Source of the DNA: Flavobacteriaceae bacterium | GTDB taxonomy: Bacteria; Bacteroidota; Bacteroidia; Flavobacteriales; Flavobacteriaceae | Reading direction: 5' to 3' | Assembly (NCBI GenBank): GCA_018669795.1 | Contig: JABHSQ010000011.1 | Location: forward strand, 62,001 to 126,000 | DNA length: 64,000 nt | Part shown: positions 51,443 through 61,019 of the stretch, piece by piece | Layout: every line of letters begins with the position of its first letter | Position numbering within the stretch: the first letter of the stretch is position 1 | Translations under genes and position numbers: made by a program | Notes under the pieces: generated by a model | The model's input: the letters and a program-made list of their open reading frames with translations, nothing else | The model's database searches: none | Told to the model about the DNA's origin: nothing

Positions 51443-53439
51443 GATAATTTGAGCGTAATTAGTTTTCCTTTTTCTATTTTTACACCTGTTTTTAGTGATT
51501 GTTTTGCTACTGTCCCATTTCCAACTAATCTAACCTCTAATCCAATATTTTCTAATAATGAAACCGCATCCATACCAGCCATACCTATCACATTTGGAAT
51601 TTTTAAAAACTCTTTCTGAACTTTTGTGTAGTAGGATTCATAGTCATTAACTACCAAAATATCTTTGGATTCTATATCAGATACTTCCGTAACTAATGGA
51701 GAAACTGTAAATATTTTTTGAGCGATACGTTTGAACACTGGCCCTGAAACATCAGCACCAAAATATCCTTTTTTTGTGCTCGGTTTATGTATAATAACAA
51801 TGCAAGAATACTTTGGTTTATCAACTGGAAAGTAACCTGCAAAAGAAGAAATATATCTTTTATTTTCCTTCCAATCTGGCATCCAATATTCGGTTTGTGC
51901 AGTACCTGTTTTTCCTGCCATTGAGAAGTATGGTGAATACAATCTTTTTCCAGTTCCTCTTTCTACAATGTTTTTTAATATATCTTGAATTTCAGAAATG
52001 GTTTCTTTAGATGCTAATTTTGGGTTAGTCACTTCCTTTTCAAAAGTTACAATTGCTTGATTCCAAGCACGAACCTCTCGTATAAACCTTGGTTTTACCA
52101 TTACACCATTATTAGCAATAGCATTATAAAAATTAAGTGTTTGTAATGGAGTCAAACTTAAGTTATATCCATACGCCATAGATGGCAAGGCATTTTTACT
52201 CCATTTTGAATGACCTGGTTGTGGTATCATAGGCTTCCCTTCTCCTTTAATTGGAATCCCAATTGTATCGGCTAGTCTGAAGGATTTAATTCTATCAACA
52301 AACAGGTTAGGGTTATCTTTATAACCTTCATCAATGATAGTTGCCAAACCAATATTTGAAGAGACTTCCAATGCTTTGGCTGCAGAAATCTCACCATATC
52401 CACCTCTATGAGAGTCAAAAATTCTTCTACCGTAAAAAGTTTTAACACCTTTTTTAGTATCAACAACAGTACTAGTATCAATTATTTCATCTTCTAAGGC
52501 AGCCATCAAAGCAGCAACTTTAAATGTAGACCCTGGCTCATGAGATTCTCCTACAGCATAATTTACTTTCTCATAATAAGTGCCTTTACTGGTTCTTCCT
52601 AAATTTGAAACAGCCTTAATTTCACCTGTAGCAACTTCCATAACAATCACACAACCATGTTCCGCTTCATAATACTCCAATTGCTTTAACAGCGAATGAT
52701 GAGCTATATCTTGAATATTTACATTGATAGTAGTTATGATATCATACCCATCTACTGGTTCCACTTCATTTTCATCAAAAACAGGTTTCCATTGACCTTT
52801 TGCAATTTTTTGTTTTAAGCGTTTACCGTCTTTTCCTCTTAAATATTTATCGTAGGCTCCTTCTAATCCAATATTATAGACTCCAATTGTTCCTTTTTTT
52901 TCATTACCCACCAAACGTTCTGCTACTTTCCCAATAGGATGTTCTCTAACATTGGTTTGTTTTACAATTAACCCTCCTTTATAAGGCCCTAATTTTAATA
53001 ATGGAAAATATTTTGTTTTTATATACTCTGAATAACCCAAATTTTTAGCCACAAGCATGTACCTATTTTTATTAATTCTTGCCTTTTTAAACTTGCTTAC
53101 ATAATAAGATGATGGTTTACCAAACATCGCAGATAACTCTTTTGCAAGAGCAGGAAGGTATTCTTTAAAGTTTGCCGCAGAAACCGTTACCGCATCAAAG
53201 CGTATTTCGTATTTAGGAACAGATGTAGCAAGTAAACTACCATCATCTGCATAAATATTACCTCTACTTGAAGGGATCACCCAATTCTTTACGGTATTTT
53301 TTTTCGCTAAGTCTCGATATTTTTCACCATCAACAAATTGTATATTGATAATTTTAACAGCAATTAGTATCGCAAAGAGTAACATACCTCCAGCGATAAA
53401 ATATAAGCGGTTTAATATGTTTTTCTCTGTTGTAGACAA
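51439..53439 (-). CDS. ftsI: Class B penicillin-binding protein FtsI with one C-terminal PASTA domain
   Basis: PSSRGNIYADDGSLLATS, EPGSTFKV (SxxK), SSN, MAGKTGTAQ; PASTA IPNVIGMAGMDAVSLLENIGLEV. Confidence 0.94.
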   Translation of the reverse strand: MSTTEKNILNRLYFIAGGMLLFAILIAVKIINIQFVDGEKYRDLAKKNTVKNWVIPSSRGNIYADDGSLLATSVPKYEIRFDAVTVSAANFKEYLPALAKELSAMFGKPSSYYVSKFKKARINKNRYMLVAKNLGYSEYIKTKYFPLLKLGPYKGGLIVKQTNVREHPIGKVAERLVGNEKKGTIGVYNIGLEGAYDKYLRGKDGKRLKQKIAKGQWKPVFDENEVEPVDGYDIITTINVNIQDIAHHSLLKQLEYYEAEHGCVIVMEVATGEIKAVSNLGRTSKGTYYEKVNYAVGESHEPGSTFKVAALMAALEDEIIDTSTVVDTKKGVKTFYGRRIFDSHRGGYGEISAAKALEVSSNIGLATIIDEGYKDNPNLFVDRIKSFRLADTIGIPIKGEGKPMIPQPGHSKWSKNALPSMAYGYNLSLTPLQTLNFYNAIANNGVMVKPRFIREVRAWNQAIVTFEKEVTNPKLASKETISEIQDILKNIVERGTGKRLYSPYFSMAGKTGTAQTEYWMPDWKENKRYISSFAGYFPVDKPKYSCIVIIHKPSTKKGYFGADVSGPVFKRIAQKIFTVSPLVTEVSDIESKDILVVNDYESYYTKVQKEFLKIPNVIGMAGMDAVSLLENIGLEVRLVGNGTVAKQSLKTGVKIEKGKLITLKLS

Positions 53440-53442
53440 CTG

Positions 53443-53760
53443 CTAATCTTTTCTTGTTATTATTATTTTCTGAGGCGGAGTTTCTGAAGGGGTTAAGCCT
53501 TTCTTTGCCATAGCTGAAATTATTTTTGTTTCCATTTTTGCTTGCATCAAGATCATTCTAATATCTACATATTCACTTTTTATTTCTTTTACTTCATTAC
53601 TTAATTGTGCAATTCTGTAAACCTTTTTATCTGCTCGATGCGAACTTGCTATCACTATTAAAGCTAACGCAGAAAGAAAAAAAATAAAACGCCAATTTTT
53701 AAAAGCATCATCGCTAATTAAAAATTTTCCCTTTAATAAATTATAAAATCCTTTTTTCAT
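53443..53760 (-). CDS. ftsL: FtsL-like cell division protein
   Basis: 105 aa, single TM plus coiled-coil-like segment, between rsmH and ftsI. Confidence 0.8.
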   Translation of the reverse strand: MKKGFYNLLKGKFLISDDAFKNWRFIFFLSALALIVIASSHRADKKVYRIAQLSNEVKEIKSEYVDIRMILMQAKMETKIISAMAKKGLTPSETPPQKIIITRKD

Positions 53761-54653
53761 AACTTTTCGGCAACACGAAGCTTTGCACTTCTAGCTCTAT
53801 TATTTTGTTTTATCTCTTCTTGTGTTGGAATTACAAACTTTCCTATTCTTTTAAATGGAACCGCTGCCTTTCCAAAAACATCTTTTTCTGGCTCTCCTTC
53901 AAAAAGGCCATTTCGCATAAAGCGTTTTACCAATCTATCTTCTAAAGAATGATATGACAATAAACTAAGCCTTCCTCCGGTCTTTAAAACTTCTTCCGCT
54001 TGTATTAAAAATTCTTTTAATGCCTCTAACTCTTGATTTACCTCAATTCGAATCGCTTGATAAATTTGAGCCAATACTTTATTTTCTCGATGTGTTGGCA
54101 AAAACCTGTTCAAGGCTTTTTTAAGTTCTTCGCTTGAAATAATTGGTGTTTCCTTACGTACTTCAACAATCAACCTTGCCATTCCCGCAGATGCTCTTAA
54201 TTCTCCATATTGAAAAAGAACATTCTTTAGTTTTTCTTCAGAATATTTATTAATTACATCATAAGCAGAAAAAGCAGCATTCTGATTCATTCTCATATCT
54301 AAGTCTGCTTTAAATCGAGTTGAAAAACCTCGTTCAGCAACATTAAACTGATGAGATGAAACTCCAAAATCGCCCAATATTCCATCTACTTCTTTTATAT
54401 TATGAAAACGCAAAAACCTCTTTAAATACCTGAAATTTTCATGAATCAACAAAAAACGAGGATCATCTATTGTGTTTTGCAATGCATCTTCATCTTGATC
54501 AAATGCAATCAACCTTCCATCTTCTCCCAATCTTTGTAATATTTCTCGAGAATGACCTCCTCCTCCAAAAGTCACATCTACATAAACCCCATTGGGCTGA
54601 ATATTGAGACCCTCAACCGTTTCGGTTAGCAATACCGGTCTATGATACTCCAT
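53757..54653 (-). CDS. rsmH: 16S rRNA (cytosine-1402-N4)-methyltransferase RsmH
   Basis: HRPVLLTETVEGL, DVTFGGGGHSREIL, SYHSLEDRLVKRFM. Confidence 0.96.
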   Translation of the reverse strand: MEYHRPVLLTETVEGLNIQPNGVYVDVTFGGGGHSREILQRLGEDGRLIAFDQDEDALQNTIDDPRFLLIHENFRYLKRFLRFHNIKEVDGILGDFGVSSHQFNVAERGFSTRFKADLDMRMNQNAAFSAYDVINKYSEEKLKNVLFQYGELRASAGMARLIVEVRKETPIISSEELKKALNRFLPTHRENKVLAQIYQAIRIEVNQELEALKEFLIQAEEVLKTGGRLSLLSYHSLEDRLVKRFMRNGLFEGEPEKDVFGKAAVPFKRIGKFVIPTQEEIKQNNRARSAKLRVAEKL

Positions 54654-55113
54654 TATCTACATCGCTTACATCACCCATTACATCTTCAGCCAAATCAGCA
54701 AAGTCACTGGCCGCTTCATTAATAGCCTGTTCGTATTTATTTTTATCCCAAATTTCAATAATATTTATTGCAGAAGAAATCACTATTTCTTTATCTATTC
54801 CCGCAAAAGAAGACAGGTTTTTAGGAATTAATAATCTTCCTGCAGCATCTATTTCTATTGTTTTAACACCTGCAGTGAACCTTCTAATGAAATCATTATT
54901 TTTTCTATTAAACCGATTCAGTTTTCCCATTTTCTCCATCAACAATCTCCATTCCTCCATGGGATACAATTCTAGACAAGGCTGAAACACAGCTCTTTTT
55001 ATAACAAAGCCCTGTGTTGAAACAGGAGTTATTTGCTTTTTTAAAGCAATAGGCACCATCACACGACCCTTAACATCAGCTTTACACTCGTATGTCCCAA
55101 TCAAATTGAACAT
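54640..55113 (-). CDS. mraZ: Transcriptional regulator MraZ
   Basis: GTYECKADVKGRVMVPIALKK and EIDAAGRLLIPKNL AbrB-like repeats; first gene of the dcw cluster. Confidence 0.95.
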   Translation of the reverse strand: MFNLIGTYECKADVKGRVMVPIALKKQITPVSTQGFVIKRAVFQPCLELYPMEEWRLLMEKMGKLNRFNRKNNDFIRRFTAGVKTIEIDAAGRLLIPKNLSSFAGIDKEIVISSAINIIEIWDKNKYEQAINEAASDFADLAEDVMGDVSDVDNGVS

Positions 55114-55141
55114 TAAGAAATTGTTTTAATAATTATAGATT

Positions 55142-55149
55142 CAAATATA
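55142..55149 (-). promoter_or_regulatory. Putative -7 box TATATTTG for mraZ
   Basis: Minus-strand TAnnTTTG match about 30 bp upstream of the mraZ ATG. Confidence 0.5.
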
Positions 55150-55157
55150 TAGAACTT

Positions 55158-55205
55158 TTACCACATTTTACCACTAATTACCACATTGTTAATAAGTTTT
55201 ACCAC
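55158..55205 (-). promoter_or_regulatory. Putative MraZ operator: four GTGGTAA repeats, three in exact 10-bp phase
   Basis: TTACCAC (plus strand) at 55158-55164, 55168-55174, 55178-55184, 55199-55205. Confidence 0.75.
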
Positions 55206-55310
55206 TTCAGTATCAATAATTTATATATTTTTGAAATTCAGGTATTTGTGATTTATTAAAAGTTGAAAATAAAAATGCTTACTTTTGCCATTCATAATGC
55301 AATCCTTACT

Positions 55311-56075
55311 ATGAACTATCAGTTAAAAAAAGAAGGAAAATTCACCTTTTCAGATACAGGAGAAGGTACCCCTATTATTATACTTCATGGACTTATGGGA
55401 GGCTTGAGTAATTTTGATGGTGTCACTAGTTTCTTTTCAGAAAAAGGATATCGGGTATTGATACCAGAATTGCCCATTTATAAAATGTCATTATTAAGAA
55501 CCAATGTTAAGAATTTTTCTAAATACGTATCTAATTTTATTGATCATTTAGGTTTTAAAGAAGTTATCTTGTTAGGAAACTCACTTGGTGGACACATAGG
55601 CTTGTATTGCGCAAAATCTTTTCCTGAAAAAATTAAAGCATTAGTTATAACAGGAAGTTCAGGATTGTACGAAAGTGCTATGGGTGGATCTTTTCCAAAA
55701 AGAGGAGATTACGAATACATTAAGAAAAAAGCTGAAGATGTGTTTTATGATCCTGCAATTGCAACAAAAGAAATAGTTGATGAAGTTTTTGATTCTATAA
55801 ATAATCGCAATAAGTTAATCAGAACTTTAGCAATTGCAAAAAGTGCCATACGACATAATATGGCTAAAGATTTACCTAAAATGAATACGCCAACTTGTAT
55901 TATTTGGGGTAAAAATGACTTAGTAACTCCTCCAAAGGTCGCAGAGGAATTTGATGAATTATTACCAGATTCGGATTTATTTTGGATAGATAAATGTGGC
56001 CACGCAGCTATGATGGAGTATCCTGATAAATTTAACGAATTACTTTACGATTGGCTTTTAAAGCGAGGCTATTAG
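55311..56075 (+). CDS. Alpha/beta hydrolase (ORF track start 55263; likelier start ATG 55311)
   Basis: ILHGLMGGLSNF, LLGNSLGGHIGL nucleophile elbow, GHAAMMEYPD. Confidence 0.88.
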   Translation: MNYQLKKEGKFTFSDTGEGTPIIILHGLMGGLSNFDGVTSFFSEKGYRVLIPELPIYKMSLLRTNVKNFSKYVSNFIDHLGFKEVILLGNSLGGHIGLYCAKSFPEKIKALVITGSSGLYESAMGGSFPKRGDYEYIKKKAEDVFYDPAIATKEIVDEVFDSINNRNKLIRTLAIAKSAIRHNMAKDLPKMNTPTCIIWGKNDLVTPPKVAEEFDELLPDSDLFWIDKCGHAAMMEYPDKFNELLYDWLLKRGY

Positions 56076-56134
56076 AGTAGTAAATCGTAAAAAACTTACC
56101 TTAAAAATTACCCCAATTATTTGGAGCAATAAAT

Positions 56135-56743
56135 ATGAAAATTAAATCTGCTGAATTTGTAATGAGCAATAGTGATGTTGCCAAATGCCCAAAGGAACCA
56201 TTCCAAGAATATGCATTTATTGGAAGATCTAATGTTGGCAAGTCTTCTCTTATAAATATGCTAATGCAGAAAAAGAGCTTGGCAAAAACTTCTGGAAGAC
56301 CCGGAAAAACACAACTTATCAATCATTTTTTAATTAATAAGAATTGGTTTTTGGTAGATTTACCTGGATATGGTTATGCTAAAGTATCTAAAAGTAGCAA
56401 GAGGGTTTTTCAGAAATTTATCACAGAATATTTTTCTAAAAGAGAGCAATTAGCTTTAGCATTTGTTTTAATTGATTGCAGGCATAAACCACAAAAAGTA
56501 GATTTAGAATTTATGCATTGGATGGGTGAAAACCAAGTGCCATTTTCTATTATTTTTACGAAACAAGACAAGGTAAAACCCAATGCTTTACTACGAGATA
56601 TTGAATCATACAAAGAAAAAATGCTTGAAACTTGGGAAGAAATACCTAATTACTTTGTCACTTCCTCAAGTAATGGAACGGGTAGAGATGAAGTGTTAAA
56701 CTATATAACAGAGATTAATACATTAATGGCTCAGCAAGAATAA
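56135..56743 (+). CDS. engB: Ribosome biogenesis GTP-binding protein EngB/YsxC
   Basis: [44 protein letters not shown]. Confidence 0.95.
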   Translation: MKIKSAEFVMSNSDVAKCPKEPFQEYAFIGRSNVGKSSLINMLMQKKSLAKTSGRPGKTQLINHFLINKNWFLVDLPGYGYAKVSKSSKRVFQKFITEYFSKREQLALAFVLIDCRHKPQKVDLEFMHWMGENQVPFSIIFTKQDKVKPNALLRDIESYKEKMLETWEEIPNYFVTSSSNGTGRDEVLNYITEINTLMAQQE

Positions 56744-57085
56744 TTATTCTCCTTTTTTTATCTCCAATTTTTCAGCAAAATAATCACAAAAATCGCGCAT
56801 TGTTGCAGTCATTTTCTCATCATTAGTTGCACGCTCAAAGGTATCAGACATTGCAGTTAATGTTTGGTGAAAAAATATTTTCATTTCGTCTAAAGGCATA
56901 TCTTTTGTCCATAAATCTATTCGCAATGCTTCTTTAGCTTTATGATCCCAAACTGACATAAATATAGCTTTAGAGTCCATATTCTCAATACCTCCATCTT
57001 TGGCAGACCATTGTAGCTTTTCTGGTATTTTATTCTTGTCTAAGATTACATTTACGTTGATATCTGATCTGTGTTGTTTCGCCAT
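56744..57085 (-). CDS. gldC: Gliding motility protein GldC
   Basis: 113 aa; NVILDKNKIPEKLQWSAKDGG..., paired with gldB. Confidence 0.9.
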   Translation of the reverse strand: MAKQHRSDINVNVILDKNKIPEKLQWSAKDGGIENMDSKAIFMSVWDHKAKEALRIDLWTKDMPLDEMKIFFHQTLTAMSDTFERATNDEKMTATMRDFCDYFAEKLEIKKGE

Positions 57086-58041
57086 TATTTTTTAGGTTTG
57101 TATTTAGATTTTTTAAATATTTCTTCTTCACTTAAAGTCAATAATTTATCAAGACCTACATTATTATTATCCATATATGATTTTACAATTTGCCAACCAA
57201 TATAACGACCTACCATACCTGGAGATTCATTATCAATCTCTAAATAAAACTTAGAGAAGGGTGCTGGATTAATAAACCGAGAAACTAGTTTAGGATTGGT
57301 ACTATATAAGTATTCATTTTCAACGAAGTTACGCCATACTTGAGTTTCATTTTCTTGGATCCATTTTAATTTTTCTTGTGAATATCCAATTTTAACTTCA
57401 TCTGAAGCATTTGTTAACCATAAATCTTTTAAATATAAAATTCTTCCATAGTAGATCATTTGTGCTAAAAATGTTCTGCTTTGAATTTTTGGGGTATACA
57501 ATTTAGAATATATAGATGCCACATCTGAAATTATTTGGGACTCCTTCATGTTTTCAACTACATAATTTGGAATACCTTTATAGAAAAAATGATCACTCCC
57601 TAAATAATTATCTAGGGAAATCACTAACATAGTATCTGAAATAAATATTTTATTCCTATAATCAACATCTGAATTTGCAGTCACTACTTTTGGCGTTGTA
57701 AAATTTGGAAAATAATATTTTATATGTTTAAAAAGGTCTTCTAAATCTGCTTTTAATTTATCATCAGATGAATATTTTTTCATCACCTCAACATATAATT
57801 GTTGCGTAAGAGAATCATTCATTTTAATTTCCCAAATAGTATCATGAAATTGTTTAGGAAAAAAAATAGGATAGCTTCTTTTTAATTTAGGAAGGTCATT
57901 TAAGTGAGCCGTTCCAAATAATGTATCAAATCTTAAAATTTGGACAGCTATTGGAACTGCATTAATATTCTTCTCTATGTTATTGTCCTTAGCACAACCA
58001 TAGAGTAGAATAGCAATTATTAAAGCCAGATAAATTCTCAT
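57085..58041 (-). CDS. gldB: Gliding motility lipoprotein GldB
   Basis: Lipobox LLYGCAKDN; immediately upstream of gldC. Confidence 0.9.
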   Translation of the reverse strand: MRIYLALIIAILLYGCAKDNNIEKNINAVPIAVQILRFDTLFGTAHLNDLPKLKRSYPIFFPKQFHDTIWEIKMNDSLTQQLYVEVMKKYSSDDKLKADLEDLFKHIKYYFPNFTTPKVVTANSDVDYRNKIFISDTMLVISLDNYLGSDHFFYKGIPNYVVENMKESQIISDVASIYSKLYTPKIQSRTFLAQMIYYGRILYLKDLWLTNASDEVKIGYSQEKLKWIQENETQVWRNFVENEYLYSTNPKLVSRFINPAPFSKFYLEIDNESPGMVGRYIGWQIVKSYMDNNNVGLDKLLTLSEEEIFKKSKYKPKK

Positions 58042-58136
58042 AAATAAATAATTAAAACTCTTTAACGTAAAAATATTTTTTAAATTTTACATTTTACGTA
58101 ATTTGCGTTGCAAAGGTATTATTTAAAATCAACATT

Positions 58137-58937
58137 ATGCACACAGAAAAAGTAGTAGATTTTATTGTTAATTGGCTTAAAGAATATGCTAAAAATGAAA
58201 AAATGAATGGGTTTGTGATTGGAATCAGTGGTGGTATTGATTCTGCTGTCACTTCTACTTTATGTGCGAAAACAGGATTACCAACGCTTTGTGTGGAAAT
58301 GCCAATCCATCAAGCCGAAAACCAAATTTCTAGAGGTAAAGAACACATAAAACAACTTAAAAGAAAGTTCCCCAACGTTAGTGCTGCAAAATTTGATTTA
58401 ACCACTGTATTTGAAGATTTTAAAAATCAAGATACCAACCCAAAAGATGTCAATACTTTAGATATATCTCTAGCAAACACTAGAGCACGCTTAAGAATGA
58501 CTGCACTATATTATTATGCTGGATTAAAAAAATATTTAGTTGCAGGCACTGGTAATAAAGTGGAAGATTTTGGAATAGGCTTTTACACAAAATATGGAGA
58601 TGGAGGTGTTGATTTAAGTCCTATTGCGGATCTTATGAAAAGTGAAGTTTATGCTTTAGGTATTTTATTAGGGGTGCCAAATACGATACAATCTGCGGCT
58701 CCAACTGACGGTTTATTTGGAGACAATAGAACCGATGAAGATCAAATTGGAGCTAGTTATGATGAACTAGAATGGGCAATGAAAATGAAAGAGCAGGGTA
58801 AAACTTCAAATGATTTTAAAAATAGAGAAAAAATAGTGTTTGACTTGTTTTTAAGATTAAATATCATCAATCAACATAAGATGATTCCTATACCAATTTG
58901 TAAAATACCGCAAAATCTTATAAAATTTCGTTCTTAA
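58137..58937 (+). CDS. nadE: NAD(+) synthase, ammonia-dependent
   Basis: GISGGIDSAVTSTLCAKTGLP, GTGNKVEDFGIGFYTKYGDGGVDLSPIADL. Confidence 0.95.
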   Translation: MHTEKVVDFIVNWLKEYAKNEKMNGFVIGISGGIDSAVTSTLCAKTGLPTLCVEMPIHQAENQISRGKEHIKQLKRKFPNVSAAKFDLTTVFEDFKNQDTNPKDVNTLDISLANTRARLRMTALYYYAGLKKYLVAGTGNKVEDFGIGFYTKYGDGGVDLSPIADLMKSEVYALGILLGVPNTIQSAAPTDGLFGDNRTDEDQIGASYDELEWAMKMKEQGKTSNDFKNREKIVFDLFLRLNIINQHKMIPIPICKIPQNLIKFRS

Positions 58938-58964
58938 TTTTTTAGCTTGTTTTAATTTAGTTAA

Positions 58965-60929
58965 TTACAGCACTCTATTTAACTTATCAGAAAGTAATTT
59001 TTTAAGTGTAGTATATTCTAAAGTTTCTTTTAAAGTTTGTAATTTAAGAGTGTCATCTTCAAGAGTTTTAATTTTATTAGCCATTTCATTAATTTTTAAT
59101 GAAATTAAATGCCTCCTTAAATTAAAAACAGTTTCACTTACCATTTGTGAAATGGATTGATGTTTGTCTTTTACATATATTTTTCTTCCCTCCCAATCAT
59201 GCAACTCATGCCTTTCACTATCAAATAAAATATGAGTAATTAATTCTGCTTTTTGCTGAGGCAACTTACTAATCAATCTATCTATTTTAAAATCTTGGTT
59301 TTTATTAAAGTCATCAATTATATAATTGTATAATTCTTTAAAATCTTCATTTGCAAATTCTGTTTCATCTTCTTGAAGATCTAAATAAATTTTTTCAAAT
59401 ACCTTTGATTTAACCTTTTCTGAAGAATGAATGATTTCTCCTTTTTCATTTACTTCAATAGACATTTCTTCAAACTCTTCTTCTACAACACCATACACCA
59501 ATAATAATTCAATTATTTTTTTTTCTAATTCAAATTGGGGATCTATACTTTTTACAGGTTGTTTTCCTGAAGATACAACATCAAAAGGAGTACTCTTTTT
59601 TTGTTGTTGTTTTTGAAAATCTTTTTTATCCTTTTTAAGGATTTGAGCTAAGGTATTATACAATATAGATTCATCTATATTCATAATTCTAGAACACTCT
59701 TGAATATATACTTCCTTTTTTATATCATCAGGAATCTTAGAGATACTCACCAAAATTTCATGAATTGTTTCTGCTCTTTTTATAGGATCTTTTTTTGTTT
59801 GAGAGACTAAAAGAGCTGCTTTGAAATTGATAAAGTCAGTAGCGTTGTCATCTAGATATAGTTTAAGACTCGCTAAGGTATTTTTTTTAGCAAAACTATC
59901 TGGATCTTCTCCTTCTGGGAAGGTACAAATCTTTACATTCATCCCTTGTTCAAGAATTAAATCTATTCCCCTAATAGATGCTCTAAGTCCTGCTTCATCT
60001 CCATCGTAAAGAACTGTAATGTTATTGGTAAGTCTACTTATTAATCGTATTTGGTTTGGAGTTAAAGCCGTACCTGACGAAGACACTACATTGGTGATAC
60101 CAGTTTGGTTAAATTGTATCACATCTGTATAGCCTTCAACTAAATAGCAATTATCTTCTTTCGCAATTGCTTGTTTTGCTTGATAGATTCCATAAAGCAC
60201 ATCACTTTTGTGGTATATATCACTTTCTGGAGAATTTAAATACTTAGCAGCCTTTTTGTCATTTGTTAAAATTCTACCTCCAAAACCCAAAGTACGCCCA
60301 CTCATACTTAGAATAGGAAATATAACTCGCCCTTTAAAACGATCAAATTGTTTCTCGCCTTTTATAATGGTAAGTCCAGTTTTTTCAAGAAATTCTAATT
60401 GATATCCTTTTTTTATAGCGGCATCTGTAAAAGCTCCCCATTGATCTAAAGAGTAACCTAATGAGAATTTTTGAATCGTTTCTAAAGTAAAACCACGCTC
60501 TTTAAAGTATGTGAGGCCAATTGCTTTTCCTTCTTCAATATTTAATAAGGTACTGTTAAAGTAATCTTTAGCATAGTCACTTACTATAAACAAGTTTTCC
60601 TTTTGTGATGCCTGTTCCTTTTCTTCGTCGGATCTTTCGGTTTCTTCAATTTCAATTCCATATTTATTAGCCAAATATTTAATAGCCTCTGGATAACTAA
60701 AATGCTCGTGCTCCATTAAAAAAGAAATAACACTACCTCCTTTTCCACTTGAAAAATCTTTCCATAATTGTTTAGCAGGAGAAACCATAAAGCTAGGCGT
60801 GCGCTCATCGCTAAAAGGGCTTAATCCTTTAAAATTGCTTCCCGATTTTTTTAAAACTACAAAATCACCAATCACCTCCTCTACGCGAGCAGTTTCAAAT
60901 ACATTGTCTATAGTTGTTTGTGAAATCAT
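58965..60929 (-). CDS. dnaG: DNA primase
   Basis: N-terminal CHC2-like domain without zinc ligands, Toprim region (VEGYTDVIQ, YDGDEAG). Confidence 0.95.
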   Translation of the reverse strand: MISQTTIDNVFETARVEEVIGDFVVLKKSGSNFKGLSPFSDERTPSFMVSPAKQLWKDFSSGKGGSVISFLMEHEHFSYPEAIKYLANKYGIEIEETERSDEEKEQASQKENLFIVSDYAKDYFNSTLLNIEEGKAIGLTYFKERGFTLETIQKFSLGYSLDQWGAFTDAAIKKGYQLEFLEKTGLTIIKGEKQFDRFKGRVIFPILSMSGRTLGFGGRILTNDKKAAKYLNSPESDIYHKSDVLYGIYQAKQAIAKEDNCYLVEGYTDVIQFNQTGITNVVSSSGTALTPNQIRLISRLTNNITVLYDGDEAGLRASIRGIDLILEQGMNVKICTFPEGEDPDSFAKKNTLASLKLYLDDNATDFINFKAALLVSQTKKDPIKRAETIHEILVSISKIPDDIKKEVYIQECSRIMNIDESILYNTLAQILKKDKKDFQKQQQKKSTPFDVVSSGKQPVKSIDPQFELEKKIIELLLVYGVVEEEFEEMSIEVNEKGEIIHSSEKVKSKVFEKIYLDLQEDETEFANEDFKELYNYIIDDFNKNQDFKIDRLISKLPQQKAELITHILFDSERHELHDWEGRKIYVKDKHQSISQMVSETVFNLRRHLISLKINEMANKIKTLEDDTLKLQTLKETLEYTTLKKLLSDKLNRVL

Positions 60930-61019
60930 ATTTAGATATCAAAGATGTGAATTTCTGCTTTAAAAAATAAATTTTTGTCACAAATATTTATCAACAAAAA
61001 AAGCTTTCAAGGCTGCGTA

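Noticed and set aside
39598-55113. Absence of murF, murB and ddl in the dcw cluster
   Set aside because: Such absence is common in Bacteroidetes, where these genes lie elsewhere; not evidence of a missing pathway.
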